64,000 nt of DNA from positions 124,001 to 188,000 of the forward strand of contig JACRNL010000001.1 of the NCBI GenBank assembly GCA_016234935.1, in the 5' to 3' direction. The position numbers and the translations under genes are program-made. The notes under the pieces were generated by a model. That model worked only from the letters and a program-made list of their open reading frames with translations. It was not told the origin of the DNA and did not search any database. This DNA comes from Deltaproteobacteria bacterium (GTDB lineage: Bacteria > Desulfobacterota > GWC2-55-46). Shown in pieces: positions 23,258 through 33,261 of this stretch. The first letter of the stretch is position 1. Each line of letters begins with the position of its first letter.

Positions 23258-24558
23258 TGACACAACTTGAATCCGCAAGACTCGGCATCATAACACCGGA
23301 GATGACAGGGGCCGCCGCCCTTGACAACGTCAGCCCTGAATACATCAGAAACATGATAGCCTGCGGCAAGGCCGTTATCCCCAACAATATAAATCGCAAA
23401 GGCCGCCTCGTTGCCATAGGCATGGGCCTGCGGACAAAGGTCAACGCGTCCATCGGCACGTCATCCGACATCATAGACGTAAAGGCCGAAGTCGAAAAGG
23501 CGGTCGCCGCCGAAGCTGCCGGCGCCGACACCCTGATGGAACTGTCCGTCGGAGGAGACCTTGACGCGATAAGAAAAGAGGTCCTGGCGGCCACCACCCT
23601 GTCCGTCGGGAGCGTGCCGCTTTACCAGGCGTTCAAAGAGGCCATTGAAAAATACCACGACCCCAACAAGCTCACCGAGGAGCTGCTCTTTGACGTCCTG
23701 GAGAGGCAGTGCGCCGACGGCATATCCTTCATGGCCGTGCACTGCGGCATAAACCGCCTCACCATCGAGCGGCTCACCAGGCAGGGCTACCGCTACGGCG
23801 GGCTTGTGTCAAGAGGCGGCTCATACATGGTCGGCTGGATGATGAAGAACAACCGGGAAAACCCGCTCTACGAAAAGTTCGACCGGGTTGTCGGGATACT
23901 CAAAAAATACGACTGCGTTTTAAGCCTCGGCAACGGCCTGCGCGCCGGGGCCGTGCATGACAGCCTCGACAGGGCGCAGGTGCAGGAGCTCCTGATAAAC
24001 TGCGAGCTTGCCGACGAGGGCCAGCGCATGGGCTGCCAGATGATGTGCGAGGGGCCGGGCCACCTCCCGCTTGACGACATCGAGGCGAACGTAAAACTCC
24101 AGAAACGGATGAGCAACGACGCGCCGTTTTACGTCCTGGGGCCCCTCGTCACTGACATCGCCGCCGGATACGACCACATCTCCGCGGCCATAGGCGCGGC
24201 CCAGGCCGCGAGATACGGGGCAGACCTCATCTGCTACGTCACCCCCGCCGAGCACCTTGCCCTGCCTGCCAAGGCAGACGTGATAGAAGGCGTGCGCGCC
24301 GCGCGCATCGCGGCGCATGCGGGCGACATGGTCAAGCTCGGCAGGAAGGACAGAGACATGGAAATGTCAAAGGCAAGGAGAGACCTCAGGTGGGACGACC
24401 AGCAGCGCGTAGGCCTGTTCGGCGAAAGGGCCGCCGAGATACGGGCCAGCCGCGCCCCTGCGGACAGCGACACCTGCACCATGTGCGGCGCCTTCTGCGC
24501 CCTTGACAACGTAAACGCATACTTCAAGGAAAGCCTGGCGTCAGGGACCAAACGCTGA
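23257..24558 (+). CDS. bzaF: ThiC-family radical SAM enzyme, probable 5-hydroxybenzimidazole synthase
   Basis: The 433-residue protein belongs to the ThiC family: NNINRKGRLVAIGMGLRTKVNASIGTSSD, MAVHCGINRLTIERL, RGGSYMVGWM, GDGL-like LSLGNGLRAG, GPGHLPLDDIEAN, and DIAAGYDHISAAIGAAQAA occur in order. The radical-SAM cysteines near the C-terminus are C407, C410 and C414 (C-x2-C-x3-C), one residue tighter than the C-x2-C-x4-C of thiamine-pathway ThiC. It is the last gene of a cobalamin-riboswitch operon with cobT/cobS/cobU. The paralogue BzaF converts aminoimidazole ribotide to 5-hydroxybenzimidazole in anaerobes. That reading is favoured; canonical ThiC is the alternative. Confidence 0.75.
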   Translation: MTQLESARLGIITPEMTGAAALDNVSPEYIRNMIACGKAVIPNNINRKGRLVAIGMGLRTKVNASIGTSSDIIDVKAEVEKAVAAEAAGADTLMELSVGGDLDAIRKEVLAATTLSVGSVPLYQAFKEAIEKYHDPNKLTEELLFDVLERQCADGISFMAVHCGINRLTIERLTRQGYRYGGLVSRGGSYMVGWMMKNNRENPLYEKFDRVVGILKKYDCVLSLGNGLRAGAVHDSLDRAQVQELLINCELADEGQRMGCQMMCEGPGHLPLDDIEANVKLQKRMSNDAPFYVLGPLVTDIAAGYDHISAAIGAAQAARYGADLICYVTPAEHLALPAKADVIEGVRAARIAAHAGDMVKLGRKDRDMEMSKARRDLRWDDQQRVGLFGERAAEIRASRAPADSDTCTMCGAFCALDNVNAYFKESLASGTKR

Positions 24559-24573
24559 GACAGACCGCCCCTG

Positions 24574-24597
24574 CCCCCTGAGGGGGTTCAACCCCTT
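24574..24597. repeat. Palindromic repeat after the B12 operon
   Basis: CCCCCTGAGGGGG is followed by GGGGTTCAACCCC. It lies about 15 bp after the bzaF/thiC stop and may help define the transcript end. Confidence 0.88.
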
Positions 24598-24697
24598 ATT
24601 TTATGCTATAATTAAAACATACGATGGTTTATAATAAATACACGCCCTGGAAATGCACCTTTGAAAATACCCTGCTGACGGCGCAGGGTATTTTTTT
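24598..24697 (+). ncRNA. Candidate small RNA or operon tail
   Basis: A TATAAT at about 24606-24612 lies upstream of roughly 80 nt of non-coding sequence ending in the strong terminator at 24665-24697. No good -35 is seen. It could be a short independent transcript or merely the trailer of the B12 operon. Confidence 0.2.
24665..24697 (+). terminator. Rho-independent terminator of the B12 operon
   Basis: Arms AAATACCCTGC and GCAGGGTATTT with a TGACGGC loop are followed by a run of T. This is the first strong plus-strand terminator after the cobO-bzaF operon. Confidence 0.88.
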
Positions 24698-24724
24698 GCG
24701 CTGACAATGCCTGTGCATATCAGG

Positions 24725-24848
24725 CAGGCTGCTCAAAAAGCCCCAGCTACGAGGCGACGAGGAGCGAAGAATGTAGGCGTACTTTTGGGTACGCCGCAAT
24801 GATGAGCGACGAAGGCAACGACGTAGATGGGGCGCTTGAGGCAGCCTG
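24725..24848. repeat. Long hairpin element, CAGGCTGCTC family
   Basis: The 124-bp element has ends CAGGCTGC and GCAGCCTG and long complementary arms, including AAAAAGCCCCAG-type, GAGGCGACGAGGAGCGAAGA and GGCGTAC with GTACGCC at the apex. A near-identical copy lies at 34269-34394. It ends 15 bp before the comM-like ATG, so it forms part of that leader. Confidence 0.9.
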
Positions 24849-24862
24849 ATGGGGAGAGGACA

Positions 24863-26389
24863 ATGCTTGCCAAGGTACTAAGCGGCGCGACATTCGGAAT
24901 TGACGCATACCCGGTGGAGGTCGAAGTCGACATCACGCGCGGCGTGCCTTACTTCTCAACGGTCGGCCTTCCCGACAACGCGGTAAAGGAAAGTAAAGAC
25001 CGTGTCCGCTCCGCAATAAAGAACTCCGGCTACGTCTTCCCTGCCAAACGCATTACCGTCAACCTCGCCCCCGCGCACATAAAAAAGGAAGGCACGGCAT
25101 TTGACCTGCCGGTGGCCGTCGGCATCCTCGCGGCCGAGGGCATAATAAACTGCCAAAACCTCCTTGATTTCATAATACTCGGCGAACTTTCCCTGGACGG
25201 CGCCATTAAGCCCATGCGCGGCACCCTGCCCGTGGCCGTATGCGCCAAAGAGCTTAAAAAGAGGCTGATACTTCCGGTTGAAAACCGCCGGGAGGCCGCC
25301 CTTGTCAACGGGGTCGAGGTATACGGCGTCCCGAACCTTGCGGCCCTCGTGGAATTTCTGAACGGGACATCCTCCATAGAAGCCTGCCGTGAAAGGCCCG
25401 GCGACTTTTTTCAAAACAACGGCGCGCCGAGGCCGGACCTGTCCGAGGTCAAGGGGCAGACGCAGGTGAAGAGGGCGCTTGAGGTGTCCGCCGCCGGCGG
25501 ACACAACGTGATAATGATAGGCCCGCCCGGGTCAGGCAAGACCATGCTCGCCTCGCGCATCCCCTCCATCCTGCCGGAGATGACCATTGACGAAGCCATA
25601 GAGACGACAAAGATACACAGCGTCGCCGGAACGCTTGAAACCGGCCACGCGCTCGTTACGCGCCGCCCGTTCAGGTCGCCGCACCATACCATCTCAGACG
25701 CCGGACTTATAGGCGGCGGAAGGATACCGAGGCCCGGAGAGGTTTCGCTGGCGCATAACGGCGTTCTGTTCCTCGATGAATTCCCGGAGTTCAAAAAAAA
25801 CGCCCTTGAGGTCCTGCGCCAGCCCATTGAAGACGGCAGAGTGACCATATCCCGCGCCGCCGGAACGATATGCTACCCTTCCGTCTTCATGCTCGTCGGA
25901 GCCATGAACCCCTGCCCCTGCGGGTTTATGGGAGACTCTCACAAGGAATGCGTATGCACGCCCATGCAGATTATCCAATACAGAGGCAGGCTCTCCGGGC
26001 CGCTGCTCGACCGCATAGACATACACTGCGACGTGCCTGCGGTGAGGTTTAAGGAACTTACAAAGGAAGGCGCGTCCGAGAGCTCGATTGACGTTAAAAA
26101 AAGAGTGGACGCCGCGAGGAAGATACAATCCGCAAGGTTTGGCGATAAAAAAACCTTCTCAAACTCGCGCATGACGCCCCGTCACATCAAGGAATGCTGC
26201 CGGACAAAAGGAGACTCCTCAAGACTTCTTGAGACCGCCGTTGACAGGCTCGGACTTTCGGCAAGGGCATATACAAGAATATTAAAAGTAGCCAGGACTA
26301 TCGCCGACCTTGATTCCGAGGAAAATATCCATACGCGGCATATTGCGGAGGCGATTCAATATAGAACGCTCGACAGACCTGTCGTTTGA
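24863..26389 (+). CDS. comM: YifB/ComM-family Mg-chelatase-like AAA+ ATPase
   Basis: The start at 24863 follows GGGGAGAGGAC; upstream in-frame residues come from the hairpin element and are rejected. The 508-residue protein has an N-terminal Lon-protease-like domain (FGIDAYPVEVEVDITRG, FDLPVAVGILA). The AAA+ core has MIGPPGSGKTMLASRIPSILP, then LFLDEFPEF and MVGAMNPCPCGF with the characteristic cysteine loop. The C-terminal domain has LSARAYTRILKVARTIADL. ComM-type ATPases act as helicases that promote branch migration when incoming DNA recombines in natural transformation. A pilQ-type gene is present at the far end of the window. Confidence 0.9.
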   Translation: MLAKVLSGATFGIDAYPVEVEVDITRGVPYFSTVGLPDNAVKESKDRVRSAIKNSGYVFPAKRITVNLAPAHIKKEGTAFDLPVAVGILAAEGIINCQNLLDFIILGELSLDGAIKPMRGTLPVAVCAKELKKRLILPVENRREAALVNGVEVYGVPNLAALVEFLNGTSSIEACRERPGDFFQNNGAPRPDLSEVKGQTQVKRALEVSAAGGHNVIMIGPPGSGKTMLASRIPSILPEMTIDEAIETTKIHSVAGTLETGHALVTRRPFRSPHHTISDAGLIGGGRIPRPGEVSLAHNGVLFLDEFPEFKKNALEVLRQPIEDGRVTISRAAGTICYPSVFMLVGAMNPCPCGFMGDSHKECVCTPMQIIQYRGRLSGPLLDRIDIHCDVPAVRFKELTKEGASESSIDVKKRVDAARKIQSARFGDKKTFSNSRMTPRHIKECCRTKGDSSRLLETAVDRLGLSARAYTRILKVARTIADLDSEENIHTRHIAEAIQYRTLDRPVV

Positions 26390-26403
26390 TGTAAAAGGAC
26401 AAT

Positions 26404-28407
26404 ATGACTTTGGAAGCAGGGTTAAGGAAAAAGAACCTGGAACTGCAAAAGGCAAACGAGGCCCTGCGCGAGGAAATAAACGGGCGCAAACGCCTTGAAG
26501 CTGACTTTGAAAAGACCAGAGACCTGTTCCGTGCCATCATGGATAACTCCATGGCCGTCATATTCCTTAAAGACGTCAACGGCAAATACGTCTTTGCCAA
26601 CAAATGGTATGAAGAGCTTTTCAGGATAGACAAGGCAGACCTTTACGGCAAGACCGATTACGACCTCTTCCCCAAGGAGCAGGCCGACGCCTTCAGACAC
26701 AACGACAGCCAGGTGGCGGCGGCAAAAAGGCCCATTGAATTCGACGAGCTGGCGCTTCACCCTGACGGGACGCTTCATAAATACATTACAATAAAATTCC
26801 CCGTGCCCTCCATGCCCGGCGCGGTGTGCGGCATAGCAACGGACATAACCGAACGCGCGCGGATAATGGAACATCTTAAAATAAGCGAGGAGCGCCTTAA
26901 GACCGCCCAGCGCATAGGACAGATGGGCAGCTGGGAATGGAATATTGTTGACAACAAACTTGAATGGTCGGACGAGATATACAGGATATTCGGACTGGCG
27001 CCGCATGAATTCGGAGCGACGTATGAGGCGTTCATGAACTTCGTGCATCCCGACGACAGGGAGTTCGTCAAGAGGTCCGTCCATGCCGCTATTTTCAAGA
27101 AAGAACCTTATTCCATAGACCACAGGGTCGTGCGTCCGGACGGCGCCGTGAGGACTGTCCACGAGCAGGGCGAGGTCGTCTTCGACGCCAAAGGCAGCGC
27201 CAGTCTCATGACAGGCACCGTCCATGACGTGACCGAGCTGCGCAGGATGGAGGCGGAGATACACAAGGCCCAGAAGCTTGAAGCCATCGGCAGCCTTGCC
27301 GGCGGCATTGCCCATGATTTCAATAACATTTTAATGGGCGTTCTGGGCAATGTCAGCATAGCCAAAAAAACCCTCTCCCCTTCCGGCAAGACATTGTCAA
27401 TCCTCAGCGACATCGAAAAGGCGGCCCTTCGCGCGAAAAGTCTCACGCGCCAGCTTCTCACCTTTTCAAAGGGAGGAGAGCCAGTCAAGGACACCGTCCA
27501 GATAAGCGACCTCATCACGACCTCGGCGAAACTCATATTCAAAAATACCGGCGTGGAATGCAGACTGTCACTGCCGGACGGCCTTGACAGCGTAGACATA
27601 GACGAAGGGCAGATTTCCCAGGTCTTCAACAATATCTTTTTGAACGCCGCGCACGCAATGCCGCAAGGCGGCAGCGTCGGCATAAGCGCGGAAAACGTAA
27701 ACGTCTCATCAGACGAGGTCCCTCCGCTGGGCGCTGGCCGCTACGTCCGGATAGCCGTAAAAGACAGCGGCTCCGGCATAGCAAAAGAAAATATCGGGCG
27801 GGTTTTTGAACCTTTCTTCACCACCAAGCAAAAGGCAAGCGGCCTCGGCCTTGCCGTTTCCTATTCCATAATCAGGAAGCACGCCGGACACATAAGCGTT
27901 GAGTCCGCCGAGGGCGATGGCGCGGCTTTTTACGTTTATCTGCCGTCAACCACGGCCGCCCAGAGCGCGCCGGAAAAGGAGGCCGACGATACGCCAATGA
28001 TAAAAAACAGAGACAAGGCCGCGATGGGCAGGATACTCGTCATGGACGATGAAGAAATCGTCAGGGACGTATCCGGCGAAATGCTCAGGCTCCTCGGCTA
28101 TGAAGTGGAATTCGCCGTTGACGGCAAAGAGGCTGTCGATATGTATAAGGAAGCGATAGGCCGCGGAGAGCCTTTTACCGGCGTCATCATGGACCTGACC
28201 ATACCCGGCGGCATGGGCGGCAGGGAAGCGCTTAAATTCATCCTTGAGATAAACCCAAAGGCGAAGGTCATCGTATCAAGCGGATACTCAAGCGATCCCA
28301 TCATGGGCGACTTCAGGAGCTTCGGCTTTTGCGGCGTGATATCGAAGCCTTACAGGGTGGCGGAGTTCGGACGGACGGTCAAAAGCATATTCTCAAGCGA
28401 ATCTTAA
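26404..28407 (+). CDS. Soluble hybrid sensor histidine kinase (PAS-PAS-HK-REC)
   Basis: The 667-residue protein has no transmembrane segment. An N-terminal coiled coil (residues about 1-45) precedes two PAS domains (about 50-155 and 165-285). The HisKA H-box is GGIAHDFNNILMGV (about residue 302). The HATPase_c domain has N-box NIFLNAAHAMPQGGS and G-box DSGSGIAKENIGRVFEPFF. A C-terminal receiver (about 545-660) has DDEE and the phospho-acceptor Asp in VIMDLTIPGG. It lies 14 bp after the comM-like gene. The receiver without an output domain suggests phosphorelay or feedback; the signal is unknown. No partner regulator is next to it. Confidence 0.9.
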   Translation: MTLEAGLRKKNLELQKANEALREEINGRKRLEADFEKTRDLFRAIMDNSMAVIFLKDVNGKYVFANKWYEELFRIDKADLYGKTDYDLFPKEQADAFRHNDSQVAAAKRPIEFDELALHPDGTLHKYITIKFPVPSMPGAVCGIATDITERARIMEHLKISEERLKTAQRIGQMGSWEWNIVDNKLEWSDEIYRIFGLAPHEFGATYEAFMNFVHPDDREFVKRSVHAAIFKKEPYSIDHRVVRPDGAVRTVHEQGEVVFDAKGSASLMTGTVHDVTELRRMEAEIHKAQKLEAIGSLAGGIAHDFNNILMGVLGNVSIAKKTLSPSGKTLSILSDIEKAALRAKSLTRQLLTFSKGGEPVKDTVQISDLITTSAKLIFKNTGVECRLSLPDGLDSVDIDEGQISQVFNNIFLNAAHAMPQGGSVGISAENVNVSSDEVPPLGAGRYVRIAVKDSGSGIAKENIGRVFEPFFTTKQKASGLGLAVSYSIIRKHAGHISVESAEGDGAAFYVYLPSTTAAQSAPEKEADDTPMIKNRDKAAMGRILVMDDEEIVRDVSGEMLRLLGYEVEFAVDGKEAVDMYKEAIGRGEPFTGVIMDLTIPGGMGGREALKFILEINPKAKVIVSSGYSSDPIMGDFRSFGFCGVISKPYRVAEFGRTVKSIFSSES

Positions 28408-28431
28408 CCATCTGGCGGGCTCCGTTTACCA

Positions 28432-28854
28432 TTATCTTACGCCCATACCGGTCTTGGTCTTCTTCGAGCTGTTTTGCATTAATCTTACCGTGTCCGCCGT
28501 GACGGCGCAGCGCAGGACCTCCTTGACAAAACGGTCCATGACATCATCGGGAAGCTCATGCATTCCGGCGGGCATCTTGTCTGAATATTGCCCGTCAAAG
28601 AGCATCTCCCGCAACTCTGCGGCCTCTTCATCCGAAAAACCGCCTGCGGTCTTGACCCTCGCCTTGCAAAACTCGTTCAATATCCCAGCCGCGGCGTCAG
28701 GGTCTTCGATATTGCCGCTATTTGCGCCGGTATCAAGAAGCTGGCCGTTATCGGCGTCATCCGCAAACGCAGGGACAGCGGAAAAGACCGTTAGACAGGA
28801 CAAAAACAAAAAACCCTTCAAAATGCCGCGGATGCCGCAAATGCAATTGTCCAT
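28432..28854 (-). CDS. Small exported protein of unknown function
   Basis: The start at 28854 follows AAAGGAC and gives a 140-residue protein. A signal peptide (GFLFLSCLTVFSAVPAFA) is followed by an acidic, helical mature part (DPDAAAGILNEFCKARV, FSDEEAAELREMLFDG, DDVMDRFVKEVLRCAVTAD). It ends in a basic tail, KKTKTGMGVR. Two cysteines in the mature part could form a disulfide. I do not recognise the family. It is convergent with the histidine kinase gene and follows gatB with a 65-bp gap. Confidence 0.6.
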   Translation of the reverse strand: MDNCICGIRGILKGFLFLSCLTVFSAVPAFADDADNGQLLDTGANSGNIEDPDAAAGILNEFCKARVKTAGGFSDEEAAELREMLFDGQYSDKMPAGMHELPDDVMDRFVKEVLRCAVTADTVRLMQNSSKKTKTGMGVR

Positions 28855-28919
28855 GCGCTTTTGTCCTTTCATGCGGGTATGATTAAAATGCACCGCCGGG
28901 CTTCGTGCGGCAATGCCTG

Positions 28920-30347
28920 CTAACTGCCGAGCCTTTCTTTCAACAATTTATTAAGCACCGCCGGATTTGCCTGCCCCTTGGCGGCCTTCATGGTCTCGCC
29001 TACAAAAAAGCCGAACAGCTTGTCCTTGCCAGCCTTGTATCTTGCGAGGTTATCCGGGTTTGCCGCTATCACCGCGTCAATCAGCTTTAGCAACTCTTCT
29101 TCGCCGGATATCTGGCCGGCTCCGCTAACCTTGACAATCTCCTCGGGGCTCTTGCCGGTCTTGCTTGCCTCTTTTAATACTTCCTTGGCGGTCTTGGCGT
29201 TGATTGCGCCGGATTTGACCATATTTATTACGGAGCCGCTGGTCGCGGGTGTCAACGTAGAGTAGCCGTTCGCCTCTAAAAGCGGTAAAAGCTCGCCCAT
29301 GACCCAGTTTGATGAAATCTTCGGCTCTCCGGTCTCTTTGACCACAGCCTCGTAATAATCGGCAAGGGCCTTCTCAGCCGTCAGCACGCCCGCGTCATAC
29401 GCAGGTATGCCGTAGACAGACACGAACCGCCGCCTCTTTGCCTGCGGCAGCTCCGGCAGCGTCTTTCTCATCTCCTCGATAAGCTCTTTCGTGATGATAA
29501 GCGGCGAAAGGTCAGGCTCCGGGAAGTAGCGGTAGTCGTGCGCCTCTTCCTTGCTCCTCATGGAGACCGTAATACCCTTTGCTGAATCGAAAAGACGCGT
29601 CTCTTGGATGACCTTTCCGTTGCTTTCGATGAGGTCTATCTGCCTGTCTATCTCGTAGTCAATTGCGTCTTTTACGAACTTGAACGAGTTTATGTTTTTA
29701 AGCTCAGCCCTTGTGCCGAACTTTTCCGTACCCACCGGCCGCACCGACACGTTCGCGTCGCAGCGGAAGCTCCCTTCCTCCATGTTGCCGTCGCATACGC
29801 CGAGGTAGACGACTATGTCGCGGAGCGCTCTTAGATAAGCCGACGCCTCAAGGGCTGTTCGCATGTCCGGCTCGCTGACTATCTCTATAAGCGGCACGCA
29901 GGCCCTGTTGAGGTCAACGAAGCTCGATCCGTCGTCATCAGGCGTGTCGCCGTGCAGGAGCTTGCCCGCGTCCTCCTCCATGTGTATGCGTGTAATGCCG
30001 ATGCGCTTCGTCTTACCGTCATCTTCTATATCCAGAAAACCTTTTTCGCAGAACGGTTCCATATACTGGGATATCTGATAGCTCTTTGGCAGGTCAGGGT
30101 AAAAATAATTTTTTCTCGCGAATATGCTGCGCTCGTTTATCCGGCAGTCAAGGGCCAGGGCTGTTTTTACGGCGAACTCCACCGCCTTTTTGTTAAGCAC
30201 CGGCAAGACTCCGGGCATACCCAGACAGACCGGACAGACCTGCGTATTTGGCGCCGCGCCGAACTTAGTCCGGCAACCGCAGAATAACTTCGTTTCGGTC
30301 AAGAGCTGGCAATGCACCTCAAGCCCGATAACGGCCTCGTATTTCAT
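28920..30347 (-). CDS. gatB: Aspartyl/glutamyl-tRNA amidotransferase subunit B
   Basis: GatB phosphorylates and amidates Glu-tRNA-Gln and/or Asp-tRNA-Asn. The 475-residue protein begins [23 protein letters not shown] and has the zinc-like set C24, C26 and CPVCLG. It then has [16 protein letters not shown] and [16 protein letters not shown], and a C-terminal YqeY-like helical domain. Length is normal. It lies 52 bp after gatA. The complete gatCAB set shows that this organism uses the indirect route for at least one amide aminoacyl-tRNA. Confidence 0.96.
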   Translation of the reverse strand: MKYEAVIGLEVHCQLLTETKLFCGCRTKFGAAPNTQVCPVCLGMPGVLPVLNKKAVEFAVKTALALDCRINERSIFARKNYFYPDLPKSYQISQYMEPFCEKGFLDIEDDGKTKRIGITRIHMEEDAGKLLHGDTPDDDGSSFVDLNRACVPLIEIVSEPDMRTALEASAYLRALRDIVVYLGVCDGNMEEGSFRCDANVSVRPVGTEKFGTRAELKNINSFKFVKDAIDYEIDRQIDLIESNGKVIQETRLFDSAKGITVSMRSKEEAHDYRYFPEPDLSPLIITKELIEEMRKTLPELPQAKRRRFVSVYGIPAYDAGVLTAEKALADYYEAVVKETGEPKISSNWVMGELLPLLEANGYSTLTPATSGSVINMVKSGAINAKTAKEVLKEASKTGKSPEEIVKVSGAGQISGEEELLKLIDAVIAANPDNLARYKAGKDKLFGFFVGETMKAAKGQANPAVLNKLLKERLGS

Positions 30348-30399
30348 TTATATATAACCTCGCTTGATCTTTTTATTGCCAATCACGTTGCCCCTGAGA

Positions 30400-31860
30400 T
30401 TAAATATTCGGCCTTTTCCTGTGCCACTCGGTGGCCTGTTCAAAGGCGTATGCCGTCATCAGGAGCGTGCCCTCGTCAAGGTGTTTGCCGAGTATCTGAA
30501 GGCCAACGGGCAGGCCGCCGTTGGTAAAGCCGCAGGGCACGGAGATGCCGGGGATGCCCGCTAAGTTGCACGAGATGGTGAATATGTCTGACAGGTACAT
30601 GGTCAGGGGATCGGCGACCCTCTCGCCGAACCTGAAGGCAGGGGTCGGGGCCGTTGGCGTGGCGATGACGTCGCAGCTTTTGAACGCCTCGTCAAAGTCG
30701 CGCTTTATCAGCGTCCTTACCTCTGACGCCTTTTTATAATAGGCGTCGTAGTAGCCTGAGGAAAGCGCGTAGGTGCCGAGCATTATCCTGCGCTTGACCT
30801 CGGCGCCAAAGCCCCTGTCGCGCGTTTTTTTATACATATCGAGGAGATTTGCCGCATCCTGGGCGCGCATGCCGTATTTGACGCCGTCAAAACGCGCGAG
30901 GTTTGAACTTGCCTCGGCCGTTGCCACAAGATAATAAACGCTCACCGCGTATTCCGTGTTTGGAAGGGAGACGTCCACAAGCTCCGCGCCCGCTTTCTTC
31001 AATACTTCAAGCGCGCCGCTGACGGCAGACAGGACATCTTTGTCTATGCCTTCTATGAAATATTCCTTTGGTATGCCTATCCTTAAACCCTTTACGCCGC
31101 CCCTCAGCATGGCCGCGTAATCCGGCACAGGCGCGCCGATGGACGTTGAGTCAAGCGGGTCTGCCCCGGCGATGGCGCCGAGCATTATCGCCGCGTCGGT
31201 TACGTCCCGCGTTATCGGCCCGGCCTGATCAAGCGACGACGCAAAGGCGATGATCCCGAACCGCGACACCCTTCCGTATGTGGGCTTCAGCCCCACTACG
31301 CCGCAGCATGACGCGGGCTGTCTTATGGACCCGCCGGTGTCCGTGCCAACGGACGCGGCGCATTCTCCGGCGGCCACCGACGCCGCGCTCCCGCCTGAGC
31401 TTCCGCCCGGCACCCTGTCAGTTGACCACGGGTTCGCGGTCTTGAAAAAGGCGGAGTTCTCGGTCGAGGAGCCCATGGCGAACTCGTCCATGTTGACCTT
31501 GCCGAGTATGACCGCTCCGGCCTCTTTTAATTTTTTTGTGACAGTTGAATCGTAGACAGGGACAAAATTCTCAAGTATCTTCGACGCGCATGTCGTCCTC
31601 AGGCCTGACGTGCAGAAGATGTCCTTCACGGAGATGGGCACGCCGGTAAGCGGCGTTATATTTTCCCCTTTGGAAAGACGCCTGTCCGCGGCCTCGGCGT
31701 CTTTCAGCGCGCCCTCCCCTGCCACCGTAATATAGGCGCGGATAACGGGATCAACGGCGTCTATGCGCTTTAAAAAGGCCTTCGTAAGCTCCGCGGAAGA
31801 CGTCTGTCCGCGGGCGAGCTTTTTCGAAAGCTCGTGAACCGGCTCGAAAAATTCTTCCAA
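30400..31860 (-). CDS. gatA: Glutamyl/aspartyl-tRNA amidotransferase subunit A
   Basis: GatA is the amidase that frees ammonia from glutamine for GatB. The 486-residue amidase-signature protein shows the Ser-cisSer-Lys triad: Lys in [10 protein letters not shown], Ser in [15 protein letters not shown] and the nucleophile region [12 protein letters not shown]. The conserved [13 protein letters not shown] and SLDQAGPI follow. Length is normal. It lies 12 bp after gatC. Confidence 0.97.
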   Translation of the reverse strand: MEEFFEPVHELSKKLARGQTSSAELTKAFLKRIDAVDPVIRAYITVAGEGALKDAEAADRRLSKGENITPLTGVPISVKDIFCTSGLRTTCASKILENFVPVYDSTVTKKLKEAGAVILGKVNMDEFAMGSSTENSAFFKTANPWSTDRVPGGSSGGSAASVAAGECAASVGTDTGGSIRQPASCCGVVGLKPTYGRVSRFGIIAFASSLDQAGPITRDVTDAAIMLGAIAGADPLDSTSIGAPVPDYAAMLRGGVKGLRIGIPKEYFIEGIDKDVLSAVSGALEVLKKAGAELVDVSLPNTEYAVSVYYLVATAEASSNLARFDGVKYGMRAQDAANLLDMYKKTRDRGFGAEVKRRIMLGTYALSSGYYDAYYKKASEVRTLIKRDFDEAFKSCDVIATPTAPTPAFRFGERVADPLTMYLSDIFTISCNLAGIPGISVPCGFTNGGLPVGLQILGKHLDEGTLLMTAYAFEQATEWHRKRPNI

Positions 31861-31872
31861 AAGACGTCTCCT

Positions 31873-32154
31873 TTATTCGATGATTTTAGGGACGCTAAAG
31901 CAGCCCTTCGCGCTCAAGGGCGCGTTCCTGAGGGCGTCGTCCTGCGAAAGGGACGGCCGGGCCTTGTCTTCGCGCAACATGGAACCGGCCGCAAAAGACA
32001 GGGCCCTCACGCCGGAGGTATCCAGCGCGGAAAGCTTTTCCATATGGCCGAGTATCCTCTGGAGCTGGCCCGTGTAGAGGTCTGACTCCTCAGGCGTAAG
32101 CTCAAGCCTTGCAAGATCCGCAACGTGCAGAACATCCTGTTTTGTTATCGCCAC
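31873..32154 (-). CDS. gatC: Amidotransferase subunit C
   Basis: GatC stabilises the GatA-GatB complex. The 93-residue protein begins ITKQDVLHVADLARLELTPEESDLYTGQLQRIL and ends with the usual LREDKARPSLSQDDALRNAP and CFSVPKIIE. Length is normal. It is the first of the gatC-gatA-gatB series on the minus strand, 75 bp after the TPR gene. Confidence 0.95.
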   Translation of the reverse strand: MAITKQDVLHVADLARLELTPEESDLYTGQLQRILGHMEKLSALDTSGVRALSFAAGSMLREDKARPSLSQDDALRNAPLSAKGCFSVPKIIE

Positions 32155-32229
32155 CTGTCACCTCTAAGCATGTATTTCAAGAGAATTGCAAATTAACACA
32201 GCACGCCCCCGTTTTCAAGGGCGCATCGC

Positions 32230-33261
32230 TTACGCCAGATTCAGAGGCAATGCATCCCCGCCCTTCTTCATGGCCTTTATGACTGATCTGGCGTAGCCTT
32301 CCTCAGTCTTGAGGCCGAGTTTTTTGGCGGCCCTGAGCGCGCCGCTAATAAGTGCCGACGCCTTTTCTTGTTCTACTTTAAACATTAGCTGGCTGATGGA
32401 TATCATGCAGTAAAGAAGCCCCCTCTTGTCCCCTGTCTCCTTAAAAAGCCGCCTTGCCTCTTTGAAATCCCCAAGCGCGTCCCTGTCCCTGCCGAGCATC
32501 TGAAATCCACTGCCCTCGCCCCAGAGCGTGTAGGCGTAGCTGACCCTGTCGCCTATCTTCCTGTAGTTCGACGCGGCCTTTTTAAAATAGGCAAGAGAGG
32601 CCTTGAAGTCGCCTTTCATGCGGAGCGAATTGGCTATGCCGCAGTACGAATAGGCCACGCCGAAGGTGTCCTTTAATCCGCGAAAGACCTTATTCGCCCC
32701 GGTATAATATTTAAACGAATCACCCGGCCTGCCGGCGACACGCGACGCCCCTCCGAGGCCGGTAAGGCAATAGCCGGCGCCGCTTTTATCGGACAGCTTC
32801 GCGAACATGGCCTTGGCCTCTTTAAAGCCCTTTATCGCGCCCGCAAGGTCGCCCTTTATGCGAAGCGCCCCCGCCCTTGCCCAGAGCGTAAAGGCAATGC
32901 CTGCCTTGTCGCCGGACTTCTTGTACCAGCGCATGCACCTGTTAAAGATGACGGCGGCCTCTTTAAAATCGCCCATGGCCCGCAGCGTCAGCCCCAGACC
33001 CACGAGCGCGTCAAAGGAACGCATCTCGCTGTCAAGGGCCAGAGAGAGTTTTTCCGCCTCTTTGTAGCAGCGAACAGCCCTGGCGAACTCCCCGGTCATC
33101 CTGTATGCGTCGCCGAGGGAAAAGGCGCAGTCAGCGCGAAGCTCCCTGTCTTGGGCTGAGAGCCTTTTTGCCTCAAGAAAAAGCGCTATTGCCTCAGGAA
33201 AGCGCGAGGCCGCCCTTTTCCGCTCAGCCTCGTCAAAAAGCCGGCATGCTGTTTTTGTCAT
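32230..33261 (-). CDS. Tetratricopeptide repeat protein
   Basis: The 343-residue protein consists of about eight helical TPR-like units of roughly 40 residues, with repeated A-x4-G-D-x-A/F patterns such as [40 protein letters not shown] and [20 protein letters not shown]. No signal peptide or enzyme domain is seen, so it is a cytoplasmic protein-protein scaffold. Its ATG overlaps the glyQ stop codon by 4 bp, so it is coupled to glyQ in the position where glyS usually lies. A functional link to tRNA charging is only implied by position. Confidence 0.85.
   Translation of the reverse strand: MTKTACRLFDEAERKRAASRFPEAIALFLEAKRLSAQDRELRADCAFSLGDAYRMTGEFARAVRCYKEAEKLSLALDSEMRSFDALVGLGLTLRAMGDFKEAAVIFNRCMRWYKKSGDKAGIAFTLWARAGALRIKGDLAGAIKGFKEAKAMFAKLSDKSGAGYCLTGLGGASRVAGRPGDSFKYYTGANKVFRGLKDTFGVAYSYCGIANSLRMKGDFKASLAYFKKAASNYRKIGDRVSYAYTLWGEGSGFQMLGRDRDALGDFKEARRLFKETGDKRGLLYCMISISQLMFKVEQEKASALISGALRAAKKLGLKTEEGYARSVIKAMKKGGDALPLNLA

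Noticed and set aside
23257-24558. Plain thiamine-pathway ThiC
   Set aside because: It is not excluded but less likely: the operon is B12-specific, the cysteine spacing differs and there is no TPP riboswitch or thi neighbour.
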